Shown here: positions 48,808-59,840 of the stretch, one piece after another | How positions within the stretch are numbered: position 1 is the first letter of the stretch | Layout of the letters: each line of letters opens with the position of its first letter | Source: Roseiarcus sp036513315 | Lineage (GTDB): Bacteria; Pseudomonadota; Alphaproteobacteria; Rhizobiales; Beijerinckiaceae | NCBI GenBank assembly: GCA_036513315.1 | Contig: DATBZF010000052.1 | Location: forward strand, 12,128 to 76,127 | Direction: 5' to 3' | Length of the DNA stretch: 64,000 nucleotides | Notes under the pieces: model-generated | The model's database searches: none | What the model saw: the letters and a program-made list of their open reading frames with translations, nothing else | Told to the model about the DNA's origin: nothing | Translations under genes and position numbers: made by a program

Positions 48808-49503
48808 ATGCCGAAGCGGCGAAGTCAGGCGGTCGTCGTCCTTCTTGGACTGATCTTGGTCGGCATTGGGTTCCTCGCACGATCCGCGCCGGCGCTGGCG
48901 CAGGGCGAGCCCATGAGTTTTCGCCTCGCCAAGCTTGAGGCGCGCAATTGCGGCGGCCGATGCCCACGCGTCATCGTCGCGGATGGAATTATCGAGGAGG
49001 ACACGCCGGAGGCGTTCGTCGGGTTTCTGCAATCGGTCGCCGATGCGCCGAATTTGCGTGACGTCGTCGTCATCAATTCGCCCGGCGGGCGCGTCGTCGC
49101 CTCGATGCGCTTGGGCGCGGCGTTGCGCAAGCTGCAGGCGGCAGTCATCGTCGCGCGCTTCGGCGATGACCAGGATCTCAACGCTCCCAGCGGCGGACAA
49201 TGCATGTCGGCCTGCGTTTACGCTTTGATGGGCGGCGCGAGGCGGGTGGTGCCGCCGGCCAGCCGGCTCGGCATCCACCGCATGTCCAGCCAGGAGTATG
49301 GCGGCGGCGCCGGTCGGTTCTTTACCAATGCCGCCCCGTCCTACGCTTCCCCCGATATGGTGGACGCTTTGGCCGGCTATGCCGCCCAGATGGGCGTCAG
49401 CCCGACCGTGATCCGCGTCGCGGAACGCATTCCGCCCGAGGAAATTCACATCATCAGCCCCTCTGAATTAAGGCGCTGGCGGCTGGCCTCGCCCAAGTTT
49501 TAA
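48808..49503 (+). CDS. Exported ClpP-fold (crotonase-like) protein
   Basis: A 231-residue protein with an N-terminal hydrophobic leader (VVVLLGLILVGIGFLA, then APALAQGEP), so it is exported or anchored. The core has the ClpP/SDH-type fold signature: VVINSPGGRVVASMRLG, then GGQCMSACVYALMGGARRVV with a Ser-Ala-Cys nucleophile elbow, and SRLGIHRM supplying a His. This is the pattern of periplasmic ClpP-like proteins found beside tRNA-Val in many rhizobia. Peptidase activity is not proven. It begins 17 bp after tRNA-Val and may be read from the same promoter. Confidence 0.85.
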   Translation: MPKRRSQAVVVLLGLILVGIGFLARSAPALAQGEPMSFRLAKLEARNCGGRCPRVIVADGIIEEDTPEAFVGFLQSVADAPNLRDVVVINSPGGRVVASMRLGAALRKLQAAVIVARFGDDQDLNAPSGGQCMSACVYALMGGARRVVPPASRLGIHRMSSQEYGGGAGRFFTNAAPSYASPDMVDALAGYAAQMGVSPTVIRVAERIPPEEIHIISPSELRRWRLASPKF

Positions 49504-49567
49504 GGGAAATCGAACCTCCACGCTTGACTTGCGAGGGGCTGTGTCCTATCCGGCACTCCTCCCTAAC

Positions 49568-49644
<77 letters not shown>

Positions 49645-49883
49645 TTTTCTCCCAGGATCGCTTTCTCCCGCGATCGCCTCCCCAAAATTTGAAGTCGTTT
49701 ATACAAGCGTGCAGGATCGCTTCGCGCGAGATTTGGTCGCGGCAGCGCGTTTCGTCTTGCATGGTTCGCTGCGCTGCGATACGCCTTCGCCATCAACGAT
49801 TTCCGGCTTGAGGTTTTAATGATTTCAAGCTGGCCAGGCGGGGCCACGCTCCGCTCCCGCCAAACGAACGCCTCGGAGACCGC

Positions 49884-50249
49884 ATGCCGAGTCTCATATC
49901 GGACTATCTGCCGCTCGTTGTATTTATCGCCATCGCGGCGGTGATCGGCGGCGTTCTGCTGGTTGCCCCTTTCCTCGTGGCCTACAAGAGCCCGGATCCT
50001 GAAAAAGTTTCGGCTTACGAATGCGGTTTCAACCCGTTCGACGATGCGCGCATGAAATTCGACGTGCGCTTCTATCTTGTGTCCCTTCTCTTCATCATTT
50101 TCGATCTTGAAATCGCATTTCTGTTCCCCTGGGCGGTCGCTTTCCACGACATCGGGGCGTTCGGTTTCTGGTCGATGATCATTTTCCTCGGCGTCCTGAC
50201 CATCGGTTTCGTCTATGAGTGGAAAAAGGGAGCGCTGGAATGGGATTGA
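49884..50249 (+). CDS. nuoA: NADH-quinone oxidoreductase subunit A
   Basis: A 121-residue membrane subunit with three spans. YECGFNPFDDARMKFDVRFY and LFIIFDLEIAFLFPWAV are the conserved loop and helix of NuoA. It belongs to the proton-pumping arm at the junction with the peripheral arm of complex I. First gene of a 14-gene operon; its stop overlaps nuoB by ten bases. A 239-bp region before it, after tRNA-Asp, should hold the operon promoter, which I cannot place. Confidence 0.97.
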   Translation: MPSLISDYLPLVVFIAIAAVIGGVLLVAPFLVAYKSPDPEKVSAYECGFNPFDDARMKFDVRFYLVSLLFIIFDLEIAFLFPWAVAFHDIGAFGFWSMIIFLGVLTIGFVYEWKKGALEWD

Positions 50250-50830
50250 CCGCCAACCCGATTGGCGCGCCGACCAGCGTCGCGCCGGCCCCGCGCGGCC
50301 TCATCGATCCGGCGACCGGCAAGCTGATCGGCGCCAATGATCCGTTCTTCGGCGCGCTCAACGATCAACTCGGCGACAAGGGATTCATCGTCACCACGAC
50401 GGACGACCTCATCCAATGGGCGCGCACCGGTTCGCTGATGTGGATGACCTTCGGCCTCGCCTGCTGCGCGGTCGAGATGATGCAGCTCTCGATGCCGCGC
50501 TACGATGTCGAGCGATTCGGATTCGCCCCGCGCGCCAGCCCGCGCCAGTCGGATGTGATGATTGTGGCGGGCACGCTGACCAACAAGATGGCTCCCGCCT
50601 TGCGCAAGGTCTACGACCAGATGCCGGAGCCGCGCTACGTCATTTCTATGGGTTCATGCGCCAATGGCGGCGGCTATTACCATTATTCCTATGCGGTGGT
50701 GCGCGGCTGCGATCGCATCGTGCCGGTCGATATCTACGTGCCGGGATGCCCGCCCACCGCCGAGGCGCTGCTCTATGGCGTGTTGATGCTGCAAAAGAAA
50801 ATCAGGCGCACGGGGACGATCGAGCGGTAG
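50240..50830 (+). CDS. nuoB: NADH-quinone oxidoreductase subunit B (N2 cluster)
   Basis: A 196-residue peripheral-arm subunit that holds the terminal 4Fe-4S cluster N2. The ligands are the tandem Cys of GLACCAVEMMQ, the Cys of GSCANGGG and the Cys of GCPPTAEALLYG. The ATG at 50240 overlaps nuoA; a frame open to 50219 lies within nuoA. The N-terminal 35 residues are a poorly conserved extension. Confidence 0.97.
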   Translation: MGLTANPIGAPTSVAPAPRGLIDPATGKLIGANDPFFGALNDQLGDKGFIVTTTDDLIQWARTGSLMWMTFGLACCAVEMMQLSMPRYDVERFGFAPRASPRQSDVMIVAGTLTNKMAPALRKVYDQMPEPRYVISMGSCANGGGYYHYSYAVVRGCDRIVPVDIYVPGCPPTAEALLYGVLMLQKKIRRTGTIER

Positions 50831-50909
50831 GCCCTACGTTCGCTTGGCGGAGCGGACGAGGGCGCTTCATGCGTCTTGAAAAAGCAGCGAATATTGGGGT
50901 CGGGGCGAG

Positions 50910-51509
50910 ATGGACGACGCACTGAAGGCGATCGGCGAAAAGATCGGCGCGGCTTTGCCGGGCGCGATAACGGGCGTTCATTTCGCCTTCGGCGAACTCA
51001 CGCTTGTGGCGGAAGCGGCGCGAATCGTCGACGTTCTAACCTTTCTGCGCGACGATCCTTCCTGCCAGTTTATCTGCTTCACCGACATCTGCGGCGCCGA
51101 TTATCCCGCGCGCGAGAAGCGCTTCGATGTCGTCTATCAATTGCTGTCGCCCAAGCTGAACTTGCGCGTGCGGGTGAAGGTCGAAACGGACGAGGCGACG
51201 CCGGTTCCAACCGCGATTCCGGTCTTCCCCGCCGCCGATTGGTGCGAGCGCGAGACTTACGACCTGTTCGGCATTCTCTTCGACGGCCATCCCGACCTGC
51301 GCCGCATTCTCACCGACTATGGTTTCGAGGGCCATCCGCTGCGCAAGGATTTCCCGATGACCGGCTTTGTCGAAGTGCGCTACGACGACGAGGAAAAGCG
51401 CGTGGTCTACGAGCCCGTTCGGCTCAATCAGGAGTTCCGTCAGTTCGACTTCCTGAGCCCTTGGGAAGGCGCCCCGCTGCCGGGCGATGAAAAGGCGAAG
51501 CAGCCATGA
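50910..51509 (+). CDS. nuoC: NADH-quinone oxidoreductase subunit C
   Basis: A 199-residue subunit of the hydrophilic arm with no cofactor. The family block ERETYDLFGILFDGHPDLRRILTDYG is split here across WCERETYDLFGI and GHPDLRRILTDYGFEGH, and LRKDFPMTGF follows. It contacts NuoD near the quinone site. Separate from nuoD (not fused as in E. coli), and its stop overlaps the nuoD start. Confidence 0.97.
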   Translation: MDDALKAIGEKIGAALPGAITGVHFAFGELTLVAEAARIVDVLTFLRDDPSCQFICFTDICGADYPAREKRFDVVYQLLSPKLNLRVRVKVETDEATPVPTAIPVFPAADWCERETYDLFGILFDGHPDLRRILTDYGFEGHPLRKDFPMTGFVEVRYDDEEKRVVYEPVRLNQEFRQFDFLSPWEGAPLPGDEKAKQP

Positions 51510-52696
51510 CTGAGCATAACCTTCGCAATTTCTCGATCAATTTCGGCCCCCAGCACCCCGCCGCCCATGGCGTCCTGAGATTGGTGCTGGAGCTCGACGG
51601 CGAAGTCGTCGAGCGCGTCGATCCGCATATCGGCCTGCTGCATCGCGGCACCGAAAAGCTGATGGAGGCGCGCACCTATCTGCAGAACGTGCCTTATTTC
51701 GACCGGCTCGATTACGTCGCGCCGATGAACCAGGAACACGCCTATGCCTTGGCTGTCGAGCGGCTGCTCGGCATCACCGTGCCGCGGCGCGGCCAATTGA
51801 TCCGCGTCCTCTATTGCGAGATTGGTCGTCTGCTGTCGCATCTCCTCAACGTGACGACTCAGGCGATGGACGTCGGCGCGCTGACCCCGCCGCTCTGGGG
51901 TTTTGAGGAGCGCGAGAAGCTGATGGTGTTTTATGAGCGCGCCAGCGGCGCGCGCATGCATGCGGCCTATTTCCGGCCCGGCGGCGTTCATCAGGACCTG
52001 CCCGCCAAATTGATCGACGACATTTACGATTTTTGCGACCCGTTCCTGAAGGTCTGCGACGATCTCGAGACGCTGCTCACCGGCAATCGCATCTTCAAGC
52101 AACGCAATGTCGATATCGGCGTCGTTTCGCTTGCGCAATGCTGGGCCTGGGGGTTTTCCGGCGTGATGGTGCGCGGCTCGGGCGCGGCCTGGGATTTGCG
52201 CAAGTCGCAGCCCTACGAATGCTACGAGGAAATGGACTTCGACATTCCCGTCGGCAAGAATGGCGATTGCTACGATCGTTATGTCATCCGCATGGAGGAG
52301 ATGCGCCAGTCAGCCAGCATCATGAAACAATGCTGCGACAAGCTGCGCAGCGCGACGGGAGCGGGGCCGGTCTCTTCGGACGAAGGAAAGATCGTGCCGC
52401 CCAAGCGCGACAAGATGAAGCGCTCGATGGAAGCGCTCATCCATCACTTCAAGCTCTATACCGAGGGCTATCACGTGCCGGCCGGCGAGGTTTACGCCGC
52501 GGTCGAAGCGCCCAAGGGCGAATTCGGCGTCTATCTCGTCGCCGATGGCGGCAACAAGCCCTATCGCTGCAAGATCCGCGCGCCCGGTTTCACGCATTTG
52601 GAGGCGATGGATTTCATGTGTCGCAAGCACCTGCTCGCCGACGTCTCGGCGATTCTGGGTTCGCTCGATATCGTGTTCGGCGAGGTGGATCGATGA
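51506..52696 (+). CDS. nuoD: NADH-quinone oxidoreductase subunit D
   Basis: A 396-residue subunit homologous to the large subunit of NiFe hydrogenases. FGPQHPAAHGVLRLVLEL at the start has the His of the quinone site, GLLHRGTEKLMEARTY follows, and SVDIVFGEVDR-type ending (ILGSLDIVFGEVDR) is complete. With NuoB it forms the quinone-binding cavity. Starts inside the nuoC stop (ATGA). Confidence 0.97.
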   Translation: MTEHNLRNFSINFGPQHPAAHGVLRLVLELDGEVVERVDPHIGLLHRGTEKLMEARTYLQNVPYFDRLDYVAPMNQEHAYALAVERLLGITVPRRGQLIRVLYCEIGRLLSHLLNVTTQAMDVGALTPPLWGFEEREKLMVFYERASGARMHAAYFRPGGVHQDLPAKLIDDIYDFCDPFLKVCDDLETLLTGNRIFKQRNVDIGVVSLAQCWAWGFSGVMVRGSGAAWDLRKSQPYECYEEMDFDIPVGKNGDCYDRYVIRMEEMRQSASIMKQCCDKLRSATGAGPVSSDEGKIVPPKRDKMKRSMEALIHHFKLYTEGYHVPAGEVYAAVEAPKGEFGVYLVADGGNKPYRCKIRAPGFTHLEAMDFMCRKHLLADVSAILGSLDIVFGEVDR

Positions 52697-52739
52697 TTGC
52701 GCGGGCGCCAATCGCGGCGTTGAGAAAATCGAGGGCAGC

Positions 52740-53829
52740 ATGACCGTCCGACGCCTTGCCGAGATCCAGCCGGCCTCCTTCGCCTTCACGGCGGAAAACG
52801 AAGCCTGGGCGCAAAAGGAAATCGCCAAATTCCCACCGGGCCGGCAGGCCTCGGCGATCCTGCCGCTGCTTTGGCGCGCGCAGGAGCAGAATGGCTATTG
52901 GCTGTCCAAGGCGGCCATCGAGAAGGTTGCGACGCTTCTGGACATGCCGCTGATGCGGGCGCTCGAAGTCGCCACCTTCTATTCGATGTTCAACTTGTCG
53001 CCGGTCGGCCGTCATCATGTGCAGCTCTGCGGCACAACGCCCTGCATGTTGCGCGGTTCGGACGATCTGAAGAAAGTCTGTGAGCAAAAGATCGGCGCGC
53101 AAAACCATGTCACCACCGATGGCGCGCTCTCCTGGGTGGAGGTCGAATGCCTCGGCGCCTGCTGCAACGCGCCGATGGTGCAGATCAACAATGATTATTA
53201 CGAAGATCTCGACCCGCAGAATTTTACCAAGCTGCTCGACGATCTGGTTGCCGGGCGGCCAGTGGTCAAAGGATCGCAGACCGGGCGTGTTTCCTCCGAG
53301 CCGGTCGGCGGATTGACCTCGCTGACGTCGCTCTATGGCGTCGACGGGCGCAGCGCACCGGCGGCGCCGGAGGTTGCGCCCGCGGCGACGGAGCCCGGGC
53401 CCGTCCTCGGCGCCAGCTCGACGTCCGCCGATATTGAGGCGCATGCGGCGGCCGAAGAGGCCGATATCAAGGCCAAGCTGGCGACACTGCCGAAAGATGC
53501 GACGCCGGAGATGAAGGCCGATTCGGTCGGCTCCCGGCCGCAGGGCCTCAGCGCGGCGCGCGCCGACAAGGCCGACGATCTGCAGCGCGTCAAGGGCATC
53601 GGCCCGGTCAATGAGCGCAAGCTGCACGATCTCGGCATGTTCCATTTCGATCAGATCGCGGCCTGGACGCGGCCGGAAATTCGCTGGGTTGGCACCTATC
53701 TTTCATTCCCGGGTCGCATCGATCGGGAACAATGGGTCGCCCAGGCGGCCGCGCTGGCGGCGGGCGGCCCCGGGCTGAAACCGCACGATGCCGCGGCGCC
53801 CGGCGCAGCTACGAAGACGGGGGCGAGCG

Positions 53830-53843
<14 letters not shown>
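52740..53843 (+). CDS. nuoE: NADH-quinone oxidoreductase subunit E with HhH extension
   Basis: A 367-residue subunit, about twice the usual 170-220. The N-terminal thioredoxin-like domain binds the 2Fe-2S cluster N1a through Cys of CGTTPCM and CLGACCNAP. After an Ala/Pro-rich linker (about 200-275) comes a helix-hairpin-helix module with LQRVKGIGPVNERKLHDLGM and IRWVGTYLSFPGRIDREQW (about 278-340). Such tails occur in rhizobial NuoE; the role of the extension is unknown. The start at 52740 lies 43 bp after nuoD. It overlaps nuoF by 14 bases. Confidence 0.95.
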
Positions 53844-55134
<1,291 letters not shown>

Positions 55135-55140
55135 GGCGAT

Positions 55141-57201
55141 ATGACCAAGATCATCATCGACGGCAAAGAGCTGGACGTCCCGGCCGAATATACGCTGCTC
55201 CAGGCTTGCGAGGCGGCGGGCGCGGAAATCCCGCGCTTCTGTTTCCATGAGCGGCTGTCGATCGCCGGCAATTGCCGGATGTGCCTCATTGAAGTGAAGG
55301 GCGGGCCGCCGAAGCCGACCGCTTCCTGCGCGATGTCGGTGCGCGATCTCAGGGCCGGCCCCAAGGGCGAGCCGCCGGTGGTCGAGACCAATTCGCCGAT
55401 GGCCCGCAAGGCGCGCCATGGCGTGATGGAATTCCTGCTGATCAACCATCCGCTCGACTGTCCGATCTGCGACCAGGGCGGCGAATGCGACCTGCAGGAC
55501 CAGGCGATGGCCTATGGCGTCGACACGTCGCGCTATCATGAGAACAAGCGCGCGGTCGAAAACAAATATATCGGCGCGCTGGTCAAGACCTCGATGAACC
55601 GCTGCATCCATTGCACGCGCTGCGTTCGTTTCACTACGGAGGTCGCCGGCGTTTCCGAGCTCGGCGCGATCGGCCGCGGCGAAGATATGGAGATCACCAC
55701 CTATCTCGAAAAGGCGATGACTTCCGAACTGCAGGGCAATGTCGTCGATCTCTGTCCGGTCGGCGCCTTGACCTCGAAGCCCTATGAGTTTCACGCCCGG
55801 CCGTGGGAACTCGCCAAGACCGAATCGATCGACGTGATGGACGCGCTCGGTTCGGCGATCCGCATCGATTCGCGTGGCCGCGAAGTCGCGCGCATCCTGC
55901 CGCGCGTCAATGAAGCGATCAACGAGGAATGGATCTCCGACAAGACGCGCCATGTCGTCGACGGGCTCAAGACGCAGCGGCTCGATCGCCCCTACCTGCG
56001 CGTCGACGGCAAGCTCCAGCCGACGACCTGGCCGCAGGCGTTCGCCGCCATCGCCGCCAAGGCCAAGGCGAGCAGCGCCGCCCGCATCGGCGCGATCGCC
56101 GGCGATCTTGCCAGCATCGAGGAAATGTTCGCGCTGAAGGCGCTGATGGAGAAGCTCGGCGTCGCCAATATCGACTGCCGTCAGGACGGCTCCAAGCTCG
56201 ATCCGAAATTCGGCCGCGCGTCCTATCTGTTCAATTCGACCATCGCCGGCATCGACGAGGCCGATGCGATCATGATCATCGGGGCGAACCCGCGCATCGA
56301 GGCGCCGGTGCTCAACGCGCGCATCCGCAAGCGCTGGCTCAAGGGCAATTGCCTGATCGGCGTCGTTGGCCAGAAGCTCGACCTGACTTACCCCTATAAT
56401 TATCTCGGCGCCGGGCCTGAGTCCCTCGCCGCTTTCGCCGATCATCCGCCGGCGAACAAAGCCAAGCCGATGTTCATCCTCGGCGCCGGCGCCTTTGCGC
56501 GTTCGGACGGAGAAGCGGTCCTTTCGCTCGCTGCCAAGGCGGCCTTGTCGCTGGGCGTCATCAAGGACGGCTGGAACGGCTTCAATGTCCTGCACAGCGC
56601 CGCGTCCCGCGTCGGCGGCCTCGATCTCGGCTTTGCGCCGGGGCAGGGCGGCCTTGACGCCCCGGCCATGGCCGCGGCCGGCGGCCTCGACCTTCTGTTC
56701 AATCTCGGCGCCGATGAGATCGAAATCGCGCCCGGCGCTTTCGTCGTCTATGTCGGCACGCACGGCGACCGCGGCGCCCATCGCGCCGACGTGATCCTGC
56801 CCGGCGCCGCCTATCCCGAAAAGACCGGCGTCTATGTCAACACTGAGGGACGCCCGCAATTTGCCGAGCGCGCGACTTTCCCGCCGGGCGACGCCCGCGA
56901 GGATTGGGCGATCCTGCGCGCGCTGTCGGATGCGCTTGGCGCGCGGCTGCCGTTCGATTCGCTGACCCAGCTTCGCGCGGCGCTGAGCGCCGCTTATCCG
57001 CATCTTGGCCGCCTCGACGAGATCACGCCGGCGACGGCCGATTTCGCGGCGCTGGCGGCGCTCGGCGGCGCGCTCGACAAGGCGCCGCTCGTCACCCCGA
57101 TCGCCGATTTCTATCTCACCAACCCGATTGCGCGCGCTTCCAAAACCATGGCTGAATGTTCGGCTTTGGCGGAAGCGCGCCATCTTCAGGCCGCGGAGTA
57201 G
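55141..57201 (+). CDS. nuoG: NADH-quinone oxidoreductase subunit G
   Basis: A 686-residue Fe-S subunit. The 2Fe-2S domain has Cys in EIPRFCFHERLSIAGNCRMC, then the His/Cys cluster CPICDQGGECDLQDQ and the 4Fe-4S motif CIHCTRCVRFT. The C-terminal molybdopterin-oxidoreductase-like part (about 215-680) lacks cofactor ligands and is structural, as in most NuoG. It wires electrons from NuoF to NuoI. Six bases separate it from nuoF. Confidence 0.97.
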   Translation: MTKIIIDGKELDVPAEYTLLQACEAAGAEIPRFCFHERLSIAGNCRMCLIEVKGGPPKPTASCAMSVRDLRAGPKGEPPVVETNSPMARKARHGVMEFLLINHPLDCPICDQGGECDLQDQAMAYGVDTSRYHENKRAVENKYIGALVKTSMNRCIHCTRCVRFTTEVAGVSELGAIGRGEDMEITTYLEKAMTSELQGNVVDLCPVGALTSKPYEFHARPWELAKTESIDVMDALGSAIRIDSRGREVARILPRVNEAINEEWISDKTRHVVDGLKTQRLDRPYLRVDGKLQPTTWPQAFAAIAAKAKASSAARIGAIAGDLASIEEMFALKALMEKLGVANIDCRQDGSKLDPKFGRASYLFNSTIAGIDEADAIMIIGANPRIEAPVLNARIRKRWLKGNCLIGVVGQKLDLTYPYNYLGAGPESLAAFADHPPANKAKPMFILGAGAFARSDGEAVLSLAAKAALSLGVIKDGWNGFNVLHSAASRVGGLDLGFAPGQGGLDAPAMAAAGGLDLLFNLGADEIEIAPGAFVVYVGTHGDRGAHRADVILPGAAYPEKTGVYVNTEGRPQFAERATFPPGDAREDWAILRALSDALGARLPFDSLTQLRAALSAAYPHLGRLDEITPATADFAALAALGGALDKAPLVTPIADFYLTNPIARASKTMAECSALAEARHLQAAE

Positions 57202-57204
57202 CCG

Positions 57205-58227
57205 ATGTTGGATGCTGGCTGGCTGTGGCCGATCGTGATCTCGGCGATCAAGAGCGTCGTGCTTCTCGTCGTCCTGCTGATCTATACGGCCTATGTGCTT
57301 TATGCCGAGCGCAAAATCTGGGCGTCGGTGCAATTGCGCCGCGGGCCCAATGTCGTGGGGCCCTGGGGGCTGCTGCAGAGCTTCGCAGACCTGCTCAAAT
57401 TCGTGCTGAAGGAGCCGATCATCCCGGCCGGCGCCAATAAGGGCGTGTTTCTGCTGGCGCCTTTGGTCACCGCGGTTCTCGCGCTTTCCGCCTGGGCGGT
57501 GATTCCGATCAGTTCGGGCTGGGCGATCGGCAACATCAATGTCGGCGTGCTCTATCTCTTCGCGATTTCCTCGCTCGGCGTCTACGGCATCATCATGGCC
57601 GGCTGGTCGTCGAATTCGAAATACCCGTTTCTGGCGGCTTTGCGCTCGGCCGCCCAGATGGTGTCCTACGAAGTCTCGATCGGTTTCGTCATCATCACCG
57701 TGCTGCTCTGCGCGGGATCGCTGAACCTGACCGACATCGTCAATGCGCAGGACACGCGGGCGGGGCTGTTCGGCTGGTATTGGCTGCCTCTGTTCCCGAT
57801 GTTCATCATTTTCTTTGTCTCGGCGCTCGCCGAGACCAACCGGCCGCCCTTCGATCTGGTGGAAGCCGAATCCGAACTGGTCGCCGGCTACGCCGTGGAA
57901 TATTCGGCGACGCCGTTCCTGCTGTTTTTCCTCGGCGAATATATCGCGATCCTCACCATGTGCGCGATGACCACGGTGCTCTTCCTCGGCGGCTGGCTGT
58001 CGCCGATTCCGTTCCCGCCCTTCACCTGGATTCCGGGCGCGATCTGGTTCGTGCTCAAAGTCTCCTTCGTAGTCTTCATGTTCGCGATGGTCAAAGCTTT
58101 CGTGCCGCGCTACCGCTACGATCAATTGATGCGGCTCGGCTGGAAAGTGTTCCTGCCGATCTCGCTGTTCATGGTCGTGCTGGTCGCCGGCGTTCTGGAG
58201 GCGACCGGCTGGGGCGTTCATCACTAG
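57205..58227 (+). CDS. nuoH: NADH-quinone oxidoreductase subunit H
   Basis: A 340-residue membrane subunit with about eight spans, forming the entry of the quinone channel. LLIYTAYVLYAERKIWASVQ and QLRRGPNVVGPWGLLQSFAD are conserved, as is the acidic loop ETNRPPFDLVEAESELVAGY that links quinone chemistry to proton pumping. It begins three bases after nuoG. Confidence 0.97.
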   Translation: MLDAGWLWPIVISAIKSVVLLVVLLIYTAYVLYAERKIWASVQLRRGPNVVGPWGLLQSFADLLKFVLKEPIIPAGANKGVFLLAPLVTAVLALSAWAVIPISSGWAIGNINVGVLYLFAISSLGVYGIIMAGWSSNSKYPFLAALRSAAQMVSYEVSIGFVIITVLLCAGSLNLTDIVNAQDTRAGLFGWYWLPLFPMFIIFFVSALAETNRPPFDLVEAESELVAGYAVEYSATPFLLFFLGEYIAILTMCAMTTVLFLGGWLSPIPFPPFTWIPGAIWFVLKVSFVVFMFAMVKAFVPRYRYDQLMRLGWKVFLPISLFMVVLVAGVLEATGWGVHH

Positions 58228-58238
58228 GGAATGATCAA

Positions 58239-58733
58239 ATGGCGATGAGACTGGATCAGGCCGCGCGATCGCTCTTTCTGGGTGAGTTCGTCTCGGCCTT
58301 GGCGCTTTCGGTGCGCTACATGTTCAAGCCCAAGGCGACGCTGAACTATCCGCATGAAAAGGGACCATTGTCGCCGCGATTCCGAGGCGAACACGCCTTG
58401 CGCCGCTATCCCAACGGCGAAGAACGTTGCATCGCCTGCAAACTCTGCGAGGCGATCTGCCCCGCCCAGGCGATCACCATCGAAGCGGGCCCGCGTCGCA
58501 ACGACGGCACCAGGCGCACGACGCGCTACGACATCGATATGGTCAAATGCATCTATTGCGGCATGTGCCAGGAGGCCTGCCCGGTCGATGCGATCGTCGA
58601 GGGACCGAATTTCGAATTCGCCGTCGAGACGCGCGAAGAACTCTTCTACGACAAGGACCGGCTGCTCGAGAATGGCGCGCGCTGGGAGCGCGAAATCGCG
58701 CGCAATATCGCGATGGATGCGCCCTATCGGTGA
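58239..58733 (+). CDS. nuoI: NADH-quinone oxidoreductase subunit I (2x 4Fe-4S)
   Basis: A 164-residue ferredoxin-type subunit holding clusters N6a and N6b. The two ligand sets are CIACKLCEAICPAQ and CIYCGMCQEACPVDA. An amphipathic N-terminal helix (LGEFVSALALSVRYMF) packs on the membrane arm. It passes electrons from NuoG to NuoB. Downstream lies a dispersed palindrome of about 150 bp before nuoJ, the only sizeable gap within the operon. Confidence 0.97.
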   Translation: MAMRLDQAARSLFLGEFVSALALSVRYMFKPKATLNYPHEKGPLSPRFRGEHALRRYPNGEERCIACKLCEAICPAQAITIEAGPRRNDGTRRTTRYDIDMVKCIYCGMCQEACPVDAIVEGPNFEFAVETREELFYDKDRLLENGARWEREIARNIAMDAPYR

Positions 58734-58742
58734 GGCGATTAT

Positions 58743-58891
58743 GCCTTCTCCCACTTTGTGGGAGAAGGTGGCGCGCGGAGCGCGACGGATGAGGGCGGTT
58801 CGGTTCGCGGGACCGTGTTTTCGAGGCGACCCAGCTTTCGGGCCCTCATCCGGCGCTGCGCGCCACCTTCTCCCACTTTCGTGGCAGAAGG
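58743..58891. repeat. Dispersed palindromic element inside the nuo operon
   Basis: Two inverted copies of the element seen at 15064 and 18047. The left one carries CTTCTCCCACTTTGTGGGAG, a small hairpin, then GAAGGTGGCGCGCGGAGCGC and ACGGATGAGGG; the right one reads CCCTCATCCGGCGCTGCGCG then CCACCTTCTCCCAC. In mRNA the two halves would fold against each other between nuoI and nuoJ. Confidence 0.85.
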
Positions 58892-58909
58892 AAGAATAAG
58901 GAGAACGGC

Positions 58910-59512
58910 ATGTACGGCGACGCGATATTTTTCTGGGTTTTCTCCGCGGCGCTGGTCGGCTCGGCGCTGGCGGTGATTCTGGCGCGCAATCCCGTTCATT
59001 CGGTGTTGTTCCTGATCCTTTCCTTCGTCGCCGCTTCCGGCCTGTTCCTGCTGATGGGCGCCGAATTCCTCGGCATGATCCTGATCGTCGTCTATGTCGG
59101 CGCTGTCGCGGTTCTGTTCCTGTTCGTCGTGATGATGCTCGATGTCGATTTTGCCGAACTCAAACAGGGCTTTCTGCAATATCTGCCGATCGGGGCGCTG
59201 ATCGCGCTGTTCGTCGCCGTCGAGCTTGGCTATGTCGCGATCGGCTGGACGCGCTCGCCGCAGGCGGCCGAGGCGGCGGCGCCGACGGGCGCCATCGCCA
59301 ACACCGCCGCGCTCGGCCGGGTGCTCTACACCCAATATTTCTACTTCTTCCAGGCTGCCGGGATGATCCTGCTGACGGCGATGATCGGCGCCATCGTGCT
59401 GACCTTGCGCCATCGGGTCGGCGTCAAGCGCCAGGACGTTTCAATTCAGGTTGCGCGCAATCCGGCGAGCGCCGTCGAAGTGCGCAAAGTTCCCTCGCGC
59501 GTTGGCATATAG
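58910..59512 (+). CDS. nuoJ: NADH-quinone oxidoreductase subunit J
   Basis: A 200-residue membrane subunit with five spans. RNPVHSVLFLILSFVAASGL and GAEFLGMILIVVYVGAVAVL are signature helices; the latter contains the conserved Tyr and pi-bulge segment of TM3. It contacts NuoA and NuoK in the proton path. AAGGAGAA precedes the ATG, which helps re-initiation after the repeat upstream. Confidence 0.97.
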   Translation: MYGDAIFFWVFSAALVGSALAVILARNPVHSVLFLILSFVAASGLFLLMGAEFLGMILIVVYVGAVAVLFLFVVMMLDVDFAELKQGFLQYLPIGALIALFVAVELGYVAIGWTRSPQAAEAAAPTGAIANTAALGRVLYTQYFYFFQAAGMILLTAMIGAIVLTLRHRVGVKRQDVSIQVARNPASAVEVRKVPSRVGI

Positions 59513-59524
59513 AGAGCGTTTCCC

Positions 59525-59833
59525 ATGGTCATTGGCCTCACCCATTATCTGACGCTCGGCGCCATCCTGTTCACGATCGGCATCTCAGGCATCATTCTCA
59601 ATCGAAAGAACATCATCATCATTCTGATGTCGGTGGAATTGATCCTGTTGTCGGTCAATATAAATCTCGTCGCTTTCTCCACGCGTTTCGGCGATCTGAC
59701 GGGGCAGGTGTTCGCGCTCTTCATTCTGACGGTGGCGGCGGCGGAGGCGGCGATCGGCCTCGCGATATTGGTGACCTATTACCGCAATCGAGGCACGATC
59801 GCGGTTGAAGACATTCACGCGCTGAAGGGTTGA
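59525..59833 (+). CDS. nuoK: NADH-quinone oxidoreductase subunit K
   Basis: A 102-residue three-span subunit. MSVELILLSVNINLVAFS has the conserved buried Glu of TM2, and LFILTVAAAEAAIGLAILV the second Glu in TM3, both on the proton pathway. It begins 12 bases after nuoJ. Confidence 0.98.
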   Translation: MVIGLTHYLTLGAILFTIGISGIILNRKNIIIILMSVELILLSVNINLVAFSTRFGDLTGQVFALFILTVAAAEAAIGLAILVTYYRNRGTIAVEDIHALKG

Positions 59834-59840
59834 GACGGGC

